From a virus: a stretch of DNA of 21,740 bases. The notes below the pieces were generated by a model. That model did no database searches. It was not told the origin of the DNA and worked only from the letters and a program-made list of their open reading frames with translations. The DNA is taken from the IMG/VR virus record IMGVR_UViG_3300038654_000146, positions 1-21,740 of that record; one strand, 5' to 3'. Within the stretch, counting starts at the first letter, position 1. Each line of letters starts with the position of its first letter. Positions 8,451 through 15,250 of the stretch are shown piece by piece. The position numbers and the translations under genes are program-made.

Positions 8451-8698
8451 TTAGAATATATACAAGTGAAGAATGTGTATACTGTAATGATTTAAAAACC
8501 AAATTACAGAGGGGTAATATTGAATATACCGACATTGACGTGGATAATGACAAAAATAGAGAACATGTTGATAAATTATATGAGTTTGTTGGTAAATCCA
8601 TAATACCTATAATCATCAAGAAACCCCATATATTAATACCAACCAGAAGTTTCAATACGATAGATGAAGCAATTGAGTTGATTAAATCATTAGAGTAG
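8447..8698 (+). CDS. Glutaredoxin
   Basis: This 83-residue thioredoxin-fold protein has an N-terminal strand MIRIYTSEE, the dithiol active site C10-V-Y-C13, a YTDIDVDND strand region, a SIIPIII segment that supplies the expected cis-proline, and a C-terminal helix (DEAIELIKSL). Length and motif order match glutaredoxins. In phages such proteins typically reduce ribonucleotide reductase or keep cytosolic thiols reduced, but no reductase gene is in this window. The ATG overlaps the helicase TGA as ATGA, so translation is likely coupled to the helicase. The downstream gene begins 23 nt after its stop. Confidence 0.85.
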   Translation: MIRIYTSEECVYCNDLKTKLQRGNIEYTDIDVDNDKNREHVDKLYEFVGKSIIPIIIKKPHILIPTRSFNTIDEAIELIKSLE

Positions 8699-8721
8699 TA
8701 TATTTATTATAAAAATAAACA

Positions 8722-9084
8722 ATGGATTTTTACATAAATAAAGGAAGTACTTTACCTAGATTAAAAATGGAGTTAATTAACGATGGTAGAAATGATTTTG
8801 ATAATTTTCACGATAGGTTACAGGATTCCATTATTACGTTCTGTATGACTGATGCTAATACAGGAATCAAAAGAATAGGTGGTAAAGAAGCTCTATGTAT
8901 TTTAAAAGAACCAGAACCTGACAGCATTAGTGAAGAATACTACATCGGCTATCAATTTAGCGAAAAAGAAACTAGAAAAGCTGGTACCTATGTGGGTGAA
9001 TTCACAATTAGATTTAATGATGGTTCAGGTAAATTAATCGTCCCTATAAAAGACGAGTTATACATCCATATCCTTGATAATTAA
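8722..9084 (+). CDS. Small beta-rich phage protein, possibly virion (BppU/DUF2479-like N-terminal fold)
   Basis: This 120-residue protein starts MDFYINKGSTLPRLKMELINDGR, then has an ITFCMTDANTG strand, a central acidic loop and GTYVGEFTIRFNDGSGKLIVPIKDELYIHI. The alternation of strands (low-complexity binding motif, A.V.F.M.D strand, then Y.GEF.I.F..G) recalls the Ig-like N-terminal domain of baseplate upper proteins. That comparison is by eye and weak. No signal peptide or membrane segment is visible. It lies in the plus-strand cassette after glutaredoxin, away from the other virion genes. Its last 27 nt overlap the end of a convergent broken RHH gene. Confidence 0.6.
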   Translation: MDFYINKGSTLPRLKMELINDGRNDFDNFHDRLQDSIITFCMTDANTGIKRIGGKEALCILKEPEPDSISEEYYIGYQFSEKETRKAGTYVGEFTIRFNDGSGKLIVPIKDELYIHILDN

Positions 9085-9188
9085 ATTCCTCATATAAGTT
9101 GAAACACTTACATCATCTTTCATTAATTTTGAAGATAACTTAGCATACAAATCATCATCAACTATAAATTGTATTAATTTATTTTTAT
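9058..9188 (-). pseudogene. Truncated ribbon-helix-helix-like gene cut by an IS200/IS605 remnant
   Basis: Minus-strand codons ending in TAA at 9058-9060 read KLIQFIVDDDLYAKLSSKLM, then KDDVSVSTYMRNLIIKDMDV. This is the strand, helix, (S/T)VS.Y.R.LI helix pattern of RHH/CopG-type DNA-binding proteins. No ATG, GTG or early TTG opens the frame at the right place. Going upstream the frame runs straight into the IS left-end hairpin (9204-9232) and on to the TnpA stop at 9256, so the native N-terminus has been lost. The 3' end overlaps the convergent gene at 8722-9084. It may once have been a phage regulator or antitoxin. Confidence 0.5.
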
Positions 9189-9475
9189 ACCATGAGCGTA
9201 AAACCCATTCATCGCTTTTTAGCGTGGATGGGATGTAAGCGACAAAGGTAACTAATTAACCTTGACTTAAAATATATTGACGAATTGTACCTGGATTTAC
9301 TTCACCTATTGAACAAACAAAATAACCTGCACTCCATAAAATGTTTTTGTACCAGTACTCTCTACGAAGTAATGTGGGATGTAGTAACCATATTTGTTTA
9401 GTAGATTGTTGTTTTAACCTACGTACTATTTGAGATATAGACAAACCTGGTAAACACCACTTTATTTTAAAAATT
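9185..9475 (-). mobile_element. IS200/IS605 remnant A: left end plus 3' part of tnpA
   Basis: The left part is a subterminal hairpin (CCCATTCATCGC, T-rich loop, GCGTGGATGGG; 9204-9232) and the GAGCGTAAAACCC end sequence shared with the elements at 14119 and 15102. It is followed, reading inward, by the C-terminal half of a Y1 transposase. The tnpA N-terminal half, tnpB and the right end are missing, and the break lies near 9470. The left boundary is less certain because its outermost bases (ATACCAT) differ from the ATAAAACG of the other two copies. Confidence 0.7.
9256..9444 (-). pseudogene. tnpA: C-terminal fragment of IS200/IS605 Y1 transposase TnpA
   Basis: The fragment reads SISQIVRRLKQQSTKQIWLL, then HPTLLRREYWYKN and LWSAGYFVCSIGEVNPGTIR, ending QYILSQG. 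These match the second half of IS200/IS605 TnpA, including the C-terminal helix with the candidate nucleophilic Tyr (in QYILSQ). The HUH metal-binding motif and N-terminal strands are absent. The frame continues upstream for a few codons (KWCLPGL) before similarity fades near 9470. Without the HUH site it cannot catalyse transposition. Confidence 0.75.
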
Positions 9476-9487
9476 ATTACAAAAAAC

Positions 9488-9518
9488 TTGTTTTTCGGTT
9501 ATTATACTAGTTACTTTG
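9488..9518 (+). promoter_or_regulatory. Possible Bacteroidetes-type promoter for the DNA polymerase gene
   Basis: Upstream of the polymerase ATG (9544) a TTG at 9488-9490 precedes a TACTTTG at 9512-9518. The Bacteroidetes primary sigma consensus is TTTG about 19-21 bp before TAnnTTTG. The second box is one base short of consensus, so this is tentative. Confidence 0.25.
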
Positions 9519-9543
9519 TAGGTAATAAGTATAATATAGTTTT

Positions 9544-12500
9544 ATGATTAACGATGAACAAATATCAAGATTCTTAGAAGGAAGAAACCCTCAAAAATAC
9601 ATTGTAAATGTTGAAATACCTTATGGTGCCGATAAAGTTTCTTTAATAATAAACGACCCAGTTAAGGGTAAATACGTGGTTAAAGATGATATCACGTCGT
9701 TTGTTTGGTTTAAGGAACCTATCACAAAAAAAATGTATGGTGGTAAAAGGAATAAGATTAAACAAGCTTGTAAGAAATTCGGCGTTACTATAACTAGACT
9801 AAAGACTTCATTAAATAACCAAGGTATTGCACCAAGGATGGAAGATGGTTTTAAGTTTATGGCCAAATGTACTGGTCCTTATGGAAAACTATTAAATTTC
9901 TTTAAGCAGGGTGGTATTGATGTGTATGGTGAGAGTGATAAAAGAAACTTTGTTGCAATCAACCCTATCGAACAATACTTAATTGCATCAGGTAAGCGTT
10001 TATTTAAAGGGTTTAATGACTATGATGATTTACACAGATTACAATTTGACTTAGAGACAACTGGACTTAAACCTAAAGGTACTTTATTATCACGTGAGGA
10101 AATAGAAGACGTTAAAAGTCGAATGAGTACTGGCGAAGATTTGACCAAACTTTATGAGTTCGATGAGAAAAATCAACCAGTTAGGTATAAGGATGCAAGA
10201 ATATTCCAAGTCGGTGTAAAGGATAATAGAGGTTACGAAGATATTATAGAAATTAAAACAGGTCCTGATGTTGACGATAGAGAAGAAGAGTTATTCGCTA
10301 TATTCAAGATGTTCGAGGTTATTAAAAAATTAAAACCTGATACAATTGCTGGCTATAACTCAGAAAACTTTGACTGGGATTTTATTTTCACTAGATGCGA
10401 CATTTTAGGTGTTGACATTGAATTGGTGGCCAAAACTTTGGACCCTACTGGTGAGCACAAAATAAAAAGAGTTGATAAATCTCTTAAATTAGGTGGTGAG
10501 CGAGAGTATTACAAGCAAACAACGATGTGGGGTTATAATATTATTGATGTTTATCATGCTGTGCGTAGAGCAAAAGCAATTAACTCCAATATAAAAAGCG
10601 CTGGATTAAAGTATATTACTAAATACGCTAAAAAGAACAAACCTAACCGAGTGTATGTGGACGGTGATAAGATTTACAGCATGTGGGCTGATAGCGTTAC
10701 TGATTACGCTTTTAATGATACTGACGGTACATATTATAAGATTACTGAAGAAAAGCCATTAGAAGAAGGATATAAGCTTGTCAAAGGTAAAATGATTATA
10801 AGGAGATACCTACTTGACGACTTATGGGAAACAGAAAAAGTCGATGCTGAATTTAACCAAGCAGCTTTCTTATTATCTAAGTTAATACCTACCTCATACA
10901 TGAGGTCTATAACCATGGGTACCGCAGGTATATGGAAATTGATTATGTTAGCTTGGTCGTATGAGAATAGGTTGGCCGTACCAGAGTTAAAAGAAAGACA
11001 AAGTTTTACAGGTGGTTTATCTAGGTTACTGGAAGTTGGTTATAGAACTGATGTTGTTAAGTTGGACTTTGCTGCCCTATACCCTAATATTGAAATAACT
11101 TGGGATATATTCCCAGATACGGATATTAGTGATGTAATGAAAGGTATGTTACTTTATATTGCAAATACAAGGGATAAGTTTAAAGGTTTAATGAATGAAC
11201 ATAAAGCTGAAGTTAGAACATTCCAAGAGATTATAGATACGAAAGGTGAATCTATGACTGAGGAAGAGTTGGGTTTTGCTAAAAAACAAGTAAAAGAAAA
11301 CTCAGCTTTAGCAAGTACGTATGATAAGAAACAATTACCTATTAAAATTCTAGGTAACTCATTTTTTGGTTCTTTGGGCGCACCTAACATATTTAACTGG
11401 GGTGATATTGAATGTGCTGAAGAAACCACTTGTAGAGGTAGACAATATCTAAGATTAATGGTTTGGTTCTTTGTTGATAAAGGATTCACACCTTTAGTTG
11501 GAGATTCAGTAACCTTTAACACTCCAATATTTATCAGGTGGAAAAAAACGAAAGAGATAGATATTCTACCAATCTCTGATTTATATAATCCTAACTCAGA
11601 GTTTATTGATGAAGAAGAACTTAGAGATTATGAAATCAAACCATATGAAGTCTTAACCGTAAATGGTTGGAAAGAAATTAATTATATATATCGTCATAAA
11701 ACAGATAAAAAAATACATAGAGTCTCTACAAAGGATAAATTAGTTTGTGTAACCGAAGACCACTCACTTTTTCAAAATACTAAACAAATAAAACCTAAAG
11801 ATTTAAAAAGAGGTGATTTATTAGATGTTAGAAATGTTGAAAATTTTAATAATGAAGGTATTGAATATTTAGATGAAGAAGTATCATTTCTATATGGTTA
11901 TTTTTTAGGTGACGGTTCCGCTACTTATGGTGATAGAAAACAATATTATAAATATAAAAGAACTGGTGAAATAAATATTAATAAAGGGAAAAGAAGTGTT
12001 TTTAAAATTTCTTCATCTAACTATGATAAATTACTTAAATTACAATTAATTATAGAAGAACAATTTGATATTAAAACAAAGATTAAAGACCATAGAAAAT
12101 CTAGTGGTGTTTATAATCTAGTTAGTTATTCTAAATACGTAAGTATTAAATTTAGTAAAGATTTTTATACCTCATACAGAGAGAAGAAAATTCCGTATTA
12201 CATATTAAATGCTAGTGATAAAAATAAATTAGCTTTTTTAAATGGTGTTTTTTCCTCAGATGGTTATGGTGATTATTTAGAAGATTGTTCAGATATTGGT
12301 ATAAAATCTCAAGTTGCTATGTCTGGTATTGGGTATATTATGGATTGTTTAGGTATTGATAAAAAAATAAGAACTAGAAAAGATAAAGAAAATTTCATCT
12401 CATTTAGATTAAAAAATAAAAATAGAAATAACTCATCTTTTACTAATAAAACTAAAATGAAAAGTGATGAAGTTTGGTTAAATGAGGTTATAAAAAATAG

Positions 12501-14082
12501 ATGTCCTAATGGATATGTGTATGACATTTCAACAGAAGATGGTACTTTTGTTGGTGGAATTGGAGGTGTTGACTTAAAGAACACTGATGGTTTCAACTTT
12601 GCAATACCTAAAGATGTTGACAAGTTTAGATATACACCTAAAGGTACGCATAGATTTACGGAAAGCAAAAAAGGTGTTGAGTCTGTTGGTTTAGATGCAG
12701 TTGTTGATGAGTACAATGAATTGTATATGATTGGCCGTATGGGTCTAGATATTGATGATATTTGTGAATCAACAATTAATTTCTCTAGGAAAAATTATGC
12801 TAACCTTATCGATGGTAAGATTAAATTAGTTGGTAATACAATTAAGTCATCTAAAATGCCAATATACATTGAAGAATTTTTATCAGAAGCTATTAAATAT
12901 TTATTAAATGGTGATGGTTACAAATTCATTCAACTATATAATAAAACTGTTGACGATATCTACAACTTTAGGGTACCACTGATGAAAATAGCATCTAAAT
13001 CTAATGTTAAAGAGTCTAAATCAACTTACATTAAGGAATCTAAAACTAAGACTAAAGCTGGTAACTATAAAGCTAGAAAGGCTCACATGGAGTTGGCTAT
13101 TCAGAATGATGTGGACATTCATTTAGGTGATACAATGTATTATGTAAATACTGGTACTGTAAAGTCACATGGTGATGTTAAAGTTAAAACTGATAAAGAA
13201 ACTGGTAAAAGAAGCGTACATCTAAATTGTATGATGATTCCAGCTGAACAAATTGAGGGTAATCCAGAATTAACAACGGAAGAATATAATGTACCAAAAT
13301 ATTTGGATAACTTTAATAAAAGAATAAAACCTCTATTAGTTTGTTTTAGTCCTGAAATTAGAGATGATATTATAGTCGATATGGTTAAGGATAAGAAGAC
13401 TAAAGAAATGACATTAAGTGATTTCAAGGTATTCACTGAGTCACAATGTCAATTAACCAATGGAACATCAATAAAAGAAGGTGACCAAGATGACTATAAT
13501 GATAATTTAATGTCAATGGAGGATAAAGAAATCCAATTTTGGTTAAGAAATAAAAAAGTACCTAATAATTTAGAAGATTTAGGGTTAAAGTGGAATGAAG
13601 TTGTTGATGATTATAATAAAAGAAAGGAAATAGAAAGAATTGAAGGTATTAAATACGATAAAAATATGTTTTTATCCACAATAAAACGTTTAGAAGTTGA
13701 AGATATTAATACAATGAAAGGGTCTTCTAAAATACCTAAGCAATTGGAAGCATTCGCTGAATTTAATGTACATGACGACGATAAAGGAAATCCAAATATA
13801 TTTGTAACCTCAACGAAATGGGGTGTTGATTTAGGTACGGTAGAGGATATATTAAAGTACGAGCCTTGGGCTGAACAAAGAAGTTATTGGTATTTAAATG
13901 AAAATCCAAGTAAAAATGACAAAAACTTTGAAGGGTGGATATATAACATGTGGGTTAAAGCTAAACTTAATAAAGATGAAGGTAAGGCCAATAAAATAGA
14001 AAAAGAATTGAATTTAGTTGGCATTGAAATCGATGTTGAGGATTACAAAAAACTTAGAAAGTTAGAAAAAAAGGAGGTTTAA
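9544..14082 (+). CDS. Family B DNA polymerase with 3'-5' exonuclease, interrupted by an intein
   Basis: The precursor is 1512 residues, 1153 after removal of a 359-residue intein (655-1013). Exonuclease motifs: Exo I D169-L-E171, Exo II N272...F276-D277, Exo III Y388-A-F-N-D392. Polymerase motifs: A, D508-F-A-A-L-Y513-P-N-I; B, K601-I-L-G-N605-S-F-F-G609; C, VGD654 | T1014-D1015-G, which the intein splits between the first Asp and Thr. Downstream, SRKNYANL and IKSSKMP fit the KKRY/thumb region. This is the replicative polymerase. About 240 residues at the C-terminus (from about 1270) are charged and match no family I recognise. An intrinsic terminator overlaps the stop. The ATG at 9544 follows an A/T-rich leader with no Shine-Dalgarno sequence. 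Confidence 0.92.
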   Translation: MINDEQISRFLEGRNPQKYIVNVEIPYGADKVSLIINDPVKGKYVVKDDITSFVWFKEPITKKMYGGKRNKIKQACKKFGVTITRLKTSLNNQGIAPRMEDGFKFMAKCTGPYGKLLNFFKQGGIDVYGESDKRNFVAINPIEQYLIASGKRLFKGFNDYDDLHRLQFDLETTGLKPKGTLLSREEIEDVKSRMSTGEDLTKLYEFDEKNQPVRYKDARIFQVGVKDNRGYEDIIEIKTGPDVDDREEELFAIFKMFEVIKKLKPDTIAGYNSENFDWDFIFTRCDILGVDIELVAKTLDPTGEHKIKRVDKSLKLGGEREYYKQTTMWGYNIIDVYHAVRRAKAINSNIKSAGLKYITKYAKKNKPNRVYVDGDKIYSMWADSVTDYAFNDTDGTYYKITEEKPLEEGYKLVKGKMIIRRYLLDDLWETEKVDAEFNQAAFLLSKLIPTSYMRSITMGTAGIWKLIMLAWSYENRLAVPELKERQSFTGGLSRLLEVGYRTDVVKLDFAALYPNIEITWDIFPDTDISDVMKGMLLYIANTRDKFKGLMNEHKAEVRTFQEIIDTKGESMTEEELGFAKKQVKENSALASTYDKKQLPIKILGNSFFGSLGAPNIFNWGDIECAEETTCRGRQYLRLMVWFFVDKGFTPLVGDSVTFNTPIFIRWKKTKEIDILPISDLYNPNSEFIDEEELRDYEIKPYEVLTVNGWKEINYIYRHKTDKKIHRVSTKDKLVCVTEDHSLFQNTKQIKPKDLKRGDLLDVRNVENFNNEGIEYLDEEVSFLYGYFLGDGSATYGDRKQYYKYKRTGEININKGKRSVFKISSSNYDKLLKLQLIIEEQFDIKTKIKDHRKSSGVYNLVSYSKYVSIKFSKDFYTSYREKKIPYYILNASDKNKLAFLNGVFSSDGYGDYLEDCSDIGIKSQVAMSGIGYIMDCLGIDKKIRTRKDKENFISFRLKNKNRNNSSFTNKTKMKSDEVWLNEVIKNRCPNGYVYDISTEDGTFVGGIGGVDLKNTDGFNFAIPKDVDKFRYTPKGTHRFTESKKGVESVGLDAVVDEYNELYMIGRMGLDIDDICESTINFSRKNYANLIDGKIKLVGNTIKSSKMPIYIEEFLSEAIKYLLNGDGYKFIQLYNKTVDDIYNFRVPLMKIASKSNVKESKSTYIKESKTKTKAGNYKARKAHMELAIQNDVDIHLGDTMYYVNTGTVKSHGDVKVKTDKETGKRSVHLNCMMIPAEQIEGNPELTTEEYNVPKYLDNFNKRIKPLLVCFSPEIRDDIIVDMVKDKKTKEMTLSDFKVFTESQCQLTNGTSIKEGDQDDYNDNLMSMEDKEIQFWLRNKKVPNNLEDLGLKWNEVVDDYNKRKEIERIEGIKYDKNMFLSTIKRLEVEDINTMKGSSKIPKQLEAFAEFNVHDDDKGNPNIFVTSTKWGVDLGTVEDILKYEPWAEQRSYWYLNENPSKNDKNFEGWIYNMWVKAKLNKDEGKANKIEKELNLVGIEIDVEDYKKLRKLEKKEV
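11506..12582 (+). other. Intein in polymerase motif C (Ser1...Lys-Asn/Thr+1) with LAGLIDADG endonuclease
   Basis: The 359-residue insertion interrupts GD | TD of the YGDTDS-type motif, a recurrent intein site in family B polymerases. It starts SVTFNTPIFIRW and ends in GGVDLKN followed by extein Thr. The penultimate residue is Lys where His is usual. Block B is TEDHSLF, with the conserved T..H. Both LAGLIDADG motifs keep their acidic residue: YGYFLGDGSA (D790) and LNGVFSSDGY (D906), so a functional homing endonuclease is plausible. Because the reading frame is continuous through the insertion, this is an intein and not an intron. Confidence 0.92.
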
Positions 14083-14100
14083 CACCTCCTTTTTTTTTTT
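14073..14100 (+). terminator. Rho-independent terminator after the polymerase gene
   Basis: A GGAGGT/ACCTCC stem (14073-14078 with 14084-14089) has a 5-nt loop, is flanked by A and T tracts that lengthen it, and is followed by a run of eleven T (14090-14100). The polymerase TAA (14080-14082) lies in the loop. Confidence 0.9.
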
Positions 14101-14126
14101 ACTTTATTTTAACTTCATATTGTGAA

Positions 14127-14255
14127 CTACCCACCCACGCCAGAGGCGATGGGATGGGCTTCGGAGGTCATAGACTCACCTAATGTCAACGCCTTGCTAC
14201 GTTTTTGTTTTATATCCGAGTCAGTTCCTGAACCAGATAGTATTTTTAAACCTTG
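14127..14255 (-). pseudogene. tnpB: C-terminal fragment of TnpB
   Basis: The minus strand reads GLKILSGSGTDSDIKQKRSK, ALTLGESMTSE, then the hallmark TnpB ending AHPIASGVGG and TAG (14127-14129). This tail lies past the RuvC and zinc-finger parts, which are all missing, so no nuclease can be made. In intact elements this 3' region doubles as the template for the reRNA/omega-RNA scaffold. Confidence 0.75.
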
Positions 14256-14267
14256 TTTTTTAAACCT

Positions 14268-14414
14268 ACTCGTCAAATATGGTTGTTACACCCAACTTCA
14301 CTTCGTAAAGAATATTGATACAAAGATATGTTTTGGAGTGATGGGTATTTCGTTTGTTCAATAGGTGAAGCATCACCTGATACTATTCGTGAGTATATCC
14401 TTAATCAGGGTTAG
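14268..14414 (+). pseudogene. tnpA: C-terminal fragment of TnpA with an in-frame stop
   Basis: The plus strand reads RQIWLLHPTSLRKEY, stop, YKDMFWSDGYFVCSIGEASP, then DTIREYILNQG and TAG. It aligns residue for residue with the fragment at 9256-9444. The TGA at 14316-14318 replaces the Trp of REYWYKN (TGG to TGA). The candidate catalytic Tyr (in EYILNQ) is still encoded, but the HUH half is gone. Confidence 0.75.
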
Positions 14415-14468
14415 TCGCTTACATCCCACCCACGTAAAAACGATGGGTGGGTTTTACGCTCCGTTTTA

Positions 14469-14798
14469 TCAAAATAAATCTACGTCCCAAGTACCATCGG
14501 TTCTTGGTTCTACTAATTCATATTGATTATTATCATTTACTTTCCATACCTTAACTACATTTCCATCCTTAACAATTAATTTTCTATAAATTTTCAAACT
14601 CATTATCTCATGAGCTATATGTTCACCATCATTCCAATTACCTAGTAATTGCATTGAAAATGGATTCAACATAGGAAGTTTATCAAGTTCCTCTTTACTA
14701 ACTTCAAACGGATTGTAGAAGGTAGGTTTTAACGCTTTTAATCTAACATCTTTTGGTAGTAGATTAAATTTTAAATCTTTAATATCTATATTTTTCAT
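14469..14798 (-). CDS. Hypothetical protein, 109 aa
   Basis: I do not recognise this protein. It is soluble and charged, with no signal peptide or membrane segment. The N-terminal half contains FYNPFEVSKEELDKLPMLNP; the C-terminal half looks strand-rich (LIVKDGNVVKVWKVNDNNQYELV) and ends WDVDLF. It forms a pair with the membrane-anchored protein upstream (21 nt gap) and both sit between two IS605-type remnants. Its TGA stop (14469-14471) coincides with the outer edge of element B, so the natural C-terminus may have been trimmed by the insertion. Confidence 0.65.
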   Translation of the reverse strand: MKNIDIKDLKFNLLPKDVRLKALKPTFYNPFEVSKEELDKLPMLNPFSMQLLGNWNDGEHIAHEIMSLKIYRKLIVKDGNVVKVWKVNDNNQYELVEPRTDGTWDVDLF

Positions 14799-14819
14799 AC
14801 TATAATATATAGTTTAGTT

Positions 14820-15059
14820 TTAAAATAAAAATATAGCTAAACCTACACCTACACCTAGCACTATTAAAACCCCTATAGCTATTTTAGCTGCAAGACTCAA
14901 ACCCTTTTTATCTTGAACAGTCCCTGACCCCTTAAAACCTCTATTTGGTGTACCTTCAGTGTTATTATCATCTTCATCTTCCCTTCCTATGTAATTTCTT
15001 GGGTCTGAGTTATCTCTTAGAGTTTTACCTCTTTTTAAATTTCTGTTTTTTTCTTCCAT
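14820..15059 (-). CDS. Small C-terminally membrane-anchored hypothetical protein, 79 aa
   Basis: Residues 1-53 are hydrophilic, first basic then acidic (GREDEDDNNTEG), and likely disordered. Residues 55-79 (LAAKIAIGVLIVLGVGVGLA, then IFLF) form one hydrophobic helix reaching the C-terminus, so it is predicted to be tail-anchored in the host inner membrane with the bulk in the cytosol. I do not recognise a family. An A-rich leader precedes the ATG, and the next gene follows after 21 nt. Small membrane proteins in phages often act in lysis control or superinfection exclusion, but nothing here shows which. Confidence 0.6.
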   Translation of the reverse strand: MEEKNRNLKRGKTLRDNSDPRNYIGREDEDDNNTEGTPNRGFKGSGTVQDKKGLSLAAKIAIGVLIVLGVGVGLAIFLF

Positions 15060-15101
15060 TTTTTTTTGTTTTTATTATATATTATTATTAATCATTTAAT
15101 T

Positions 15102-15180
15102 GTGAACTACCCACCCACGCCAGAGGCGATGGGATGGGCTTCAGGGGTCAGCACTTTGACTAACGTCAACAGTTCGTCCT
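15102..15180 (-). ncRNA. Possible residual omega-RNA (reRNA) scaffold of element C
   Basis: In intact TnpB elements the guide RNA comes from the 3' end of tnpB through the right end, with the guide read from flanking DNA. The equivalent stretch here keeps the strong CGCC/GGCG-cored hairpin and is nearly identical in element B (14119-14200). If transcribed leftward, the guide would be taken from the DNA just left of 15102. Expression is not shown by sequence. Confidence 0.25.
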
Positions 15181-15250
15181 GATTTTTAAGAGTGTGTTCC
15201 CCACTCAAATTATTTTTTAAAGCTAATCTATATTTAAAACCTTTAAGCAT
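15107..15250 (-). pseudogene. tnpB: 47-codon TnpB N-/C-terminal fusion left by internal deletion
   Basis: An intact ATG-to-TAG frame begins MLKGFKYRL, which matches the usual TnpB start (MLKA.KYR.YP). It then jumps to a TnpB-like tail, ALKNNLSGEHTLKNQDELLT and LVKVLTPEAHPIASGVGG. Everything between, including the RuvC-like catalytic residues and the zinc ribbon, is missing. The deletion kept frame, start and 3' end, so the transcript across the right end could still be translated. The peptide itself has no expected activity. Confidence 0.7.

Larger units (their letters stand above)
14119..14469 (-). mobile_element. IS605-type element B, internally deleted (RE-tnpB tail/tnpA tail-LE)
   Basis: Both ends are preserved. 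The right end (14119-14158) has hairpin CCCACCCACGCC/GGCGATGGGATGGG; the left end (14415-14469) has hairpin CCCACCC/GGGTGGG (14425-14431, 14445-14451) and the GTTTTACGCTCCGTTTTAT terminus also found in element C. Between them lie only the tail of tnpB (minus) and the tail of tnpA (plus), the divergent IS605 arrangement. The promoter-proximal parts of both genes are deleted, with the junction near 14255-14275. The element ends just at the stop codon of the neighbouring 109-codon gene. It is non-autonomous but could be moved in trans by a matching TnpA. Confidence 0.8.

Noticed and set aside
14122-14364. Plus-strand 80-codon ORF across element B
   Set aside because: It is antisense to the TnpB tail and crosses the deletion junction in a frame different from TnpA; no independent protein signal.
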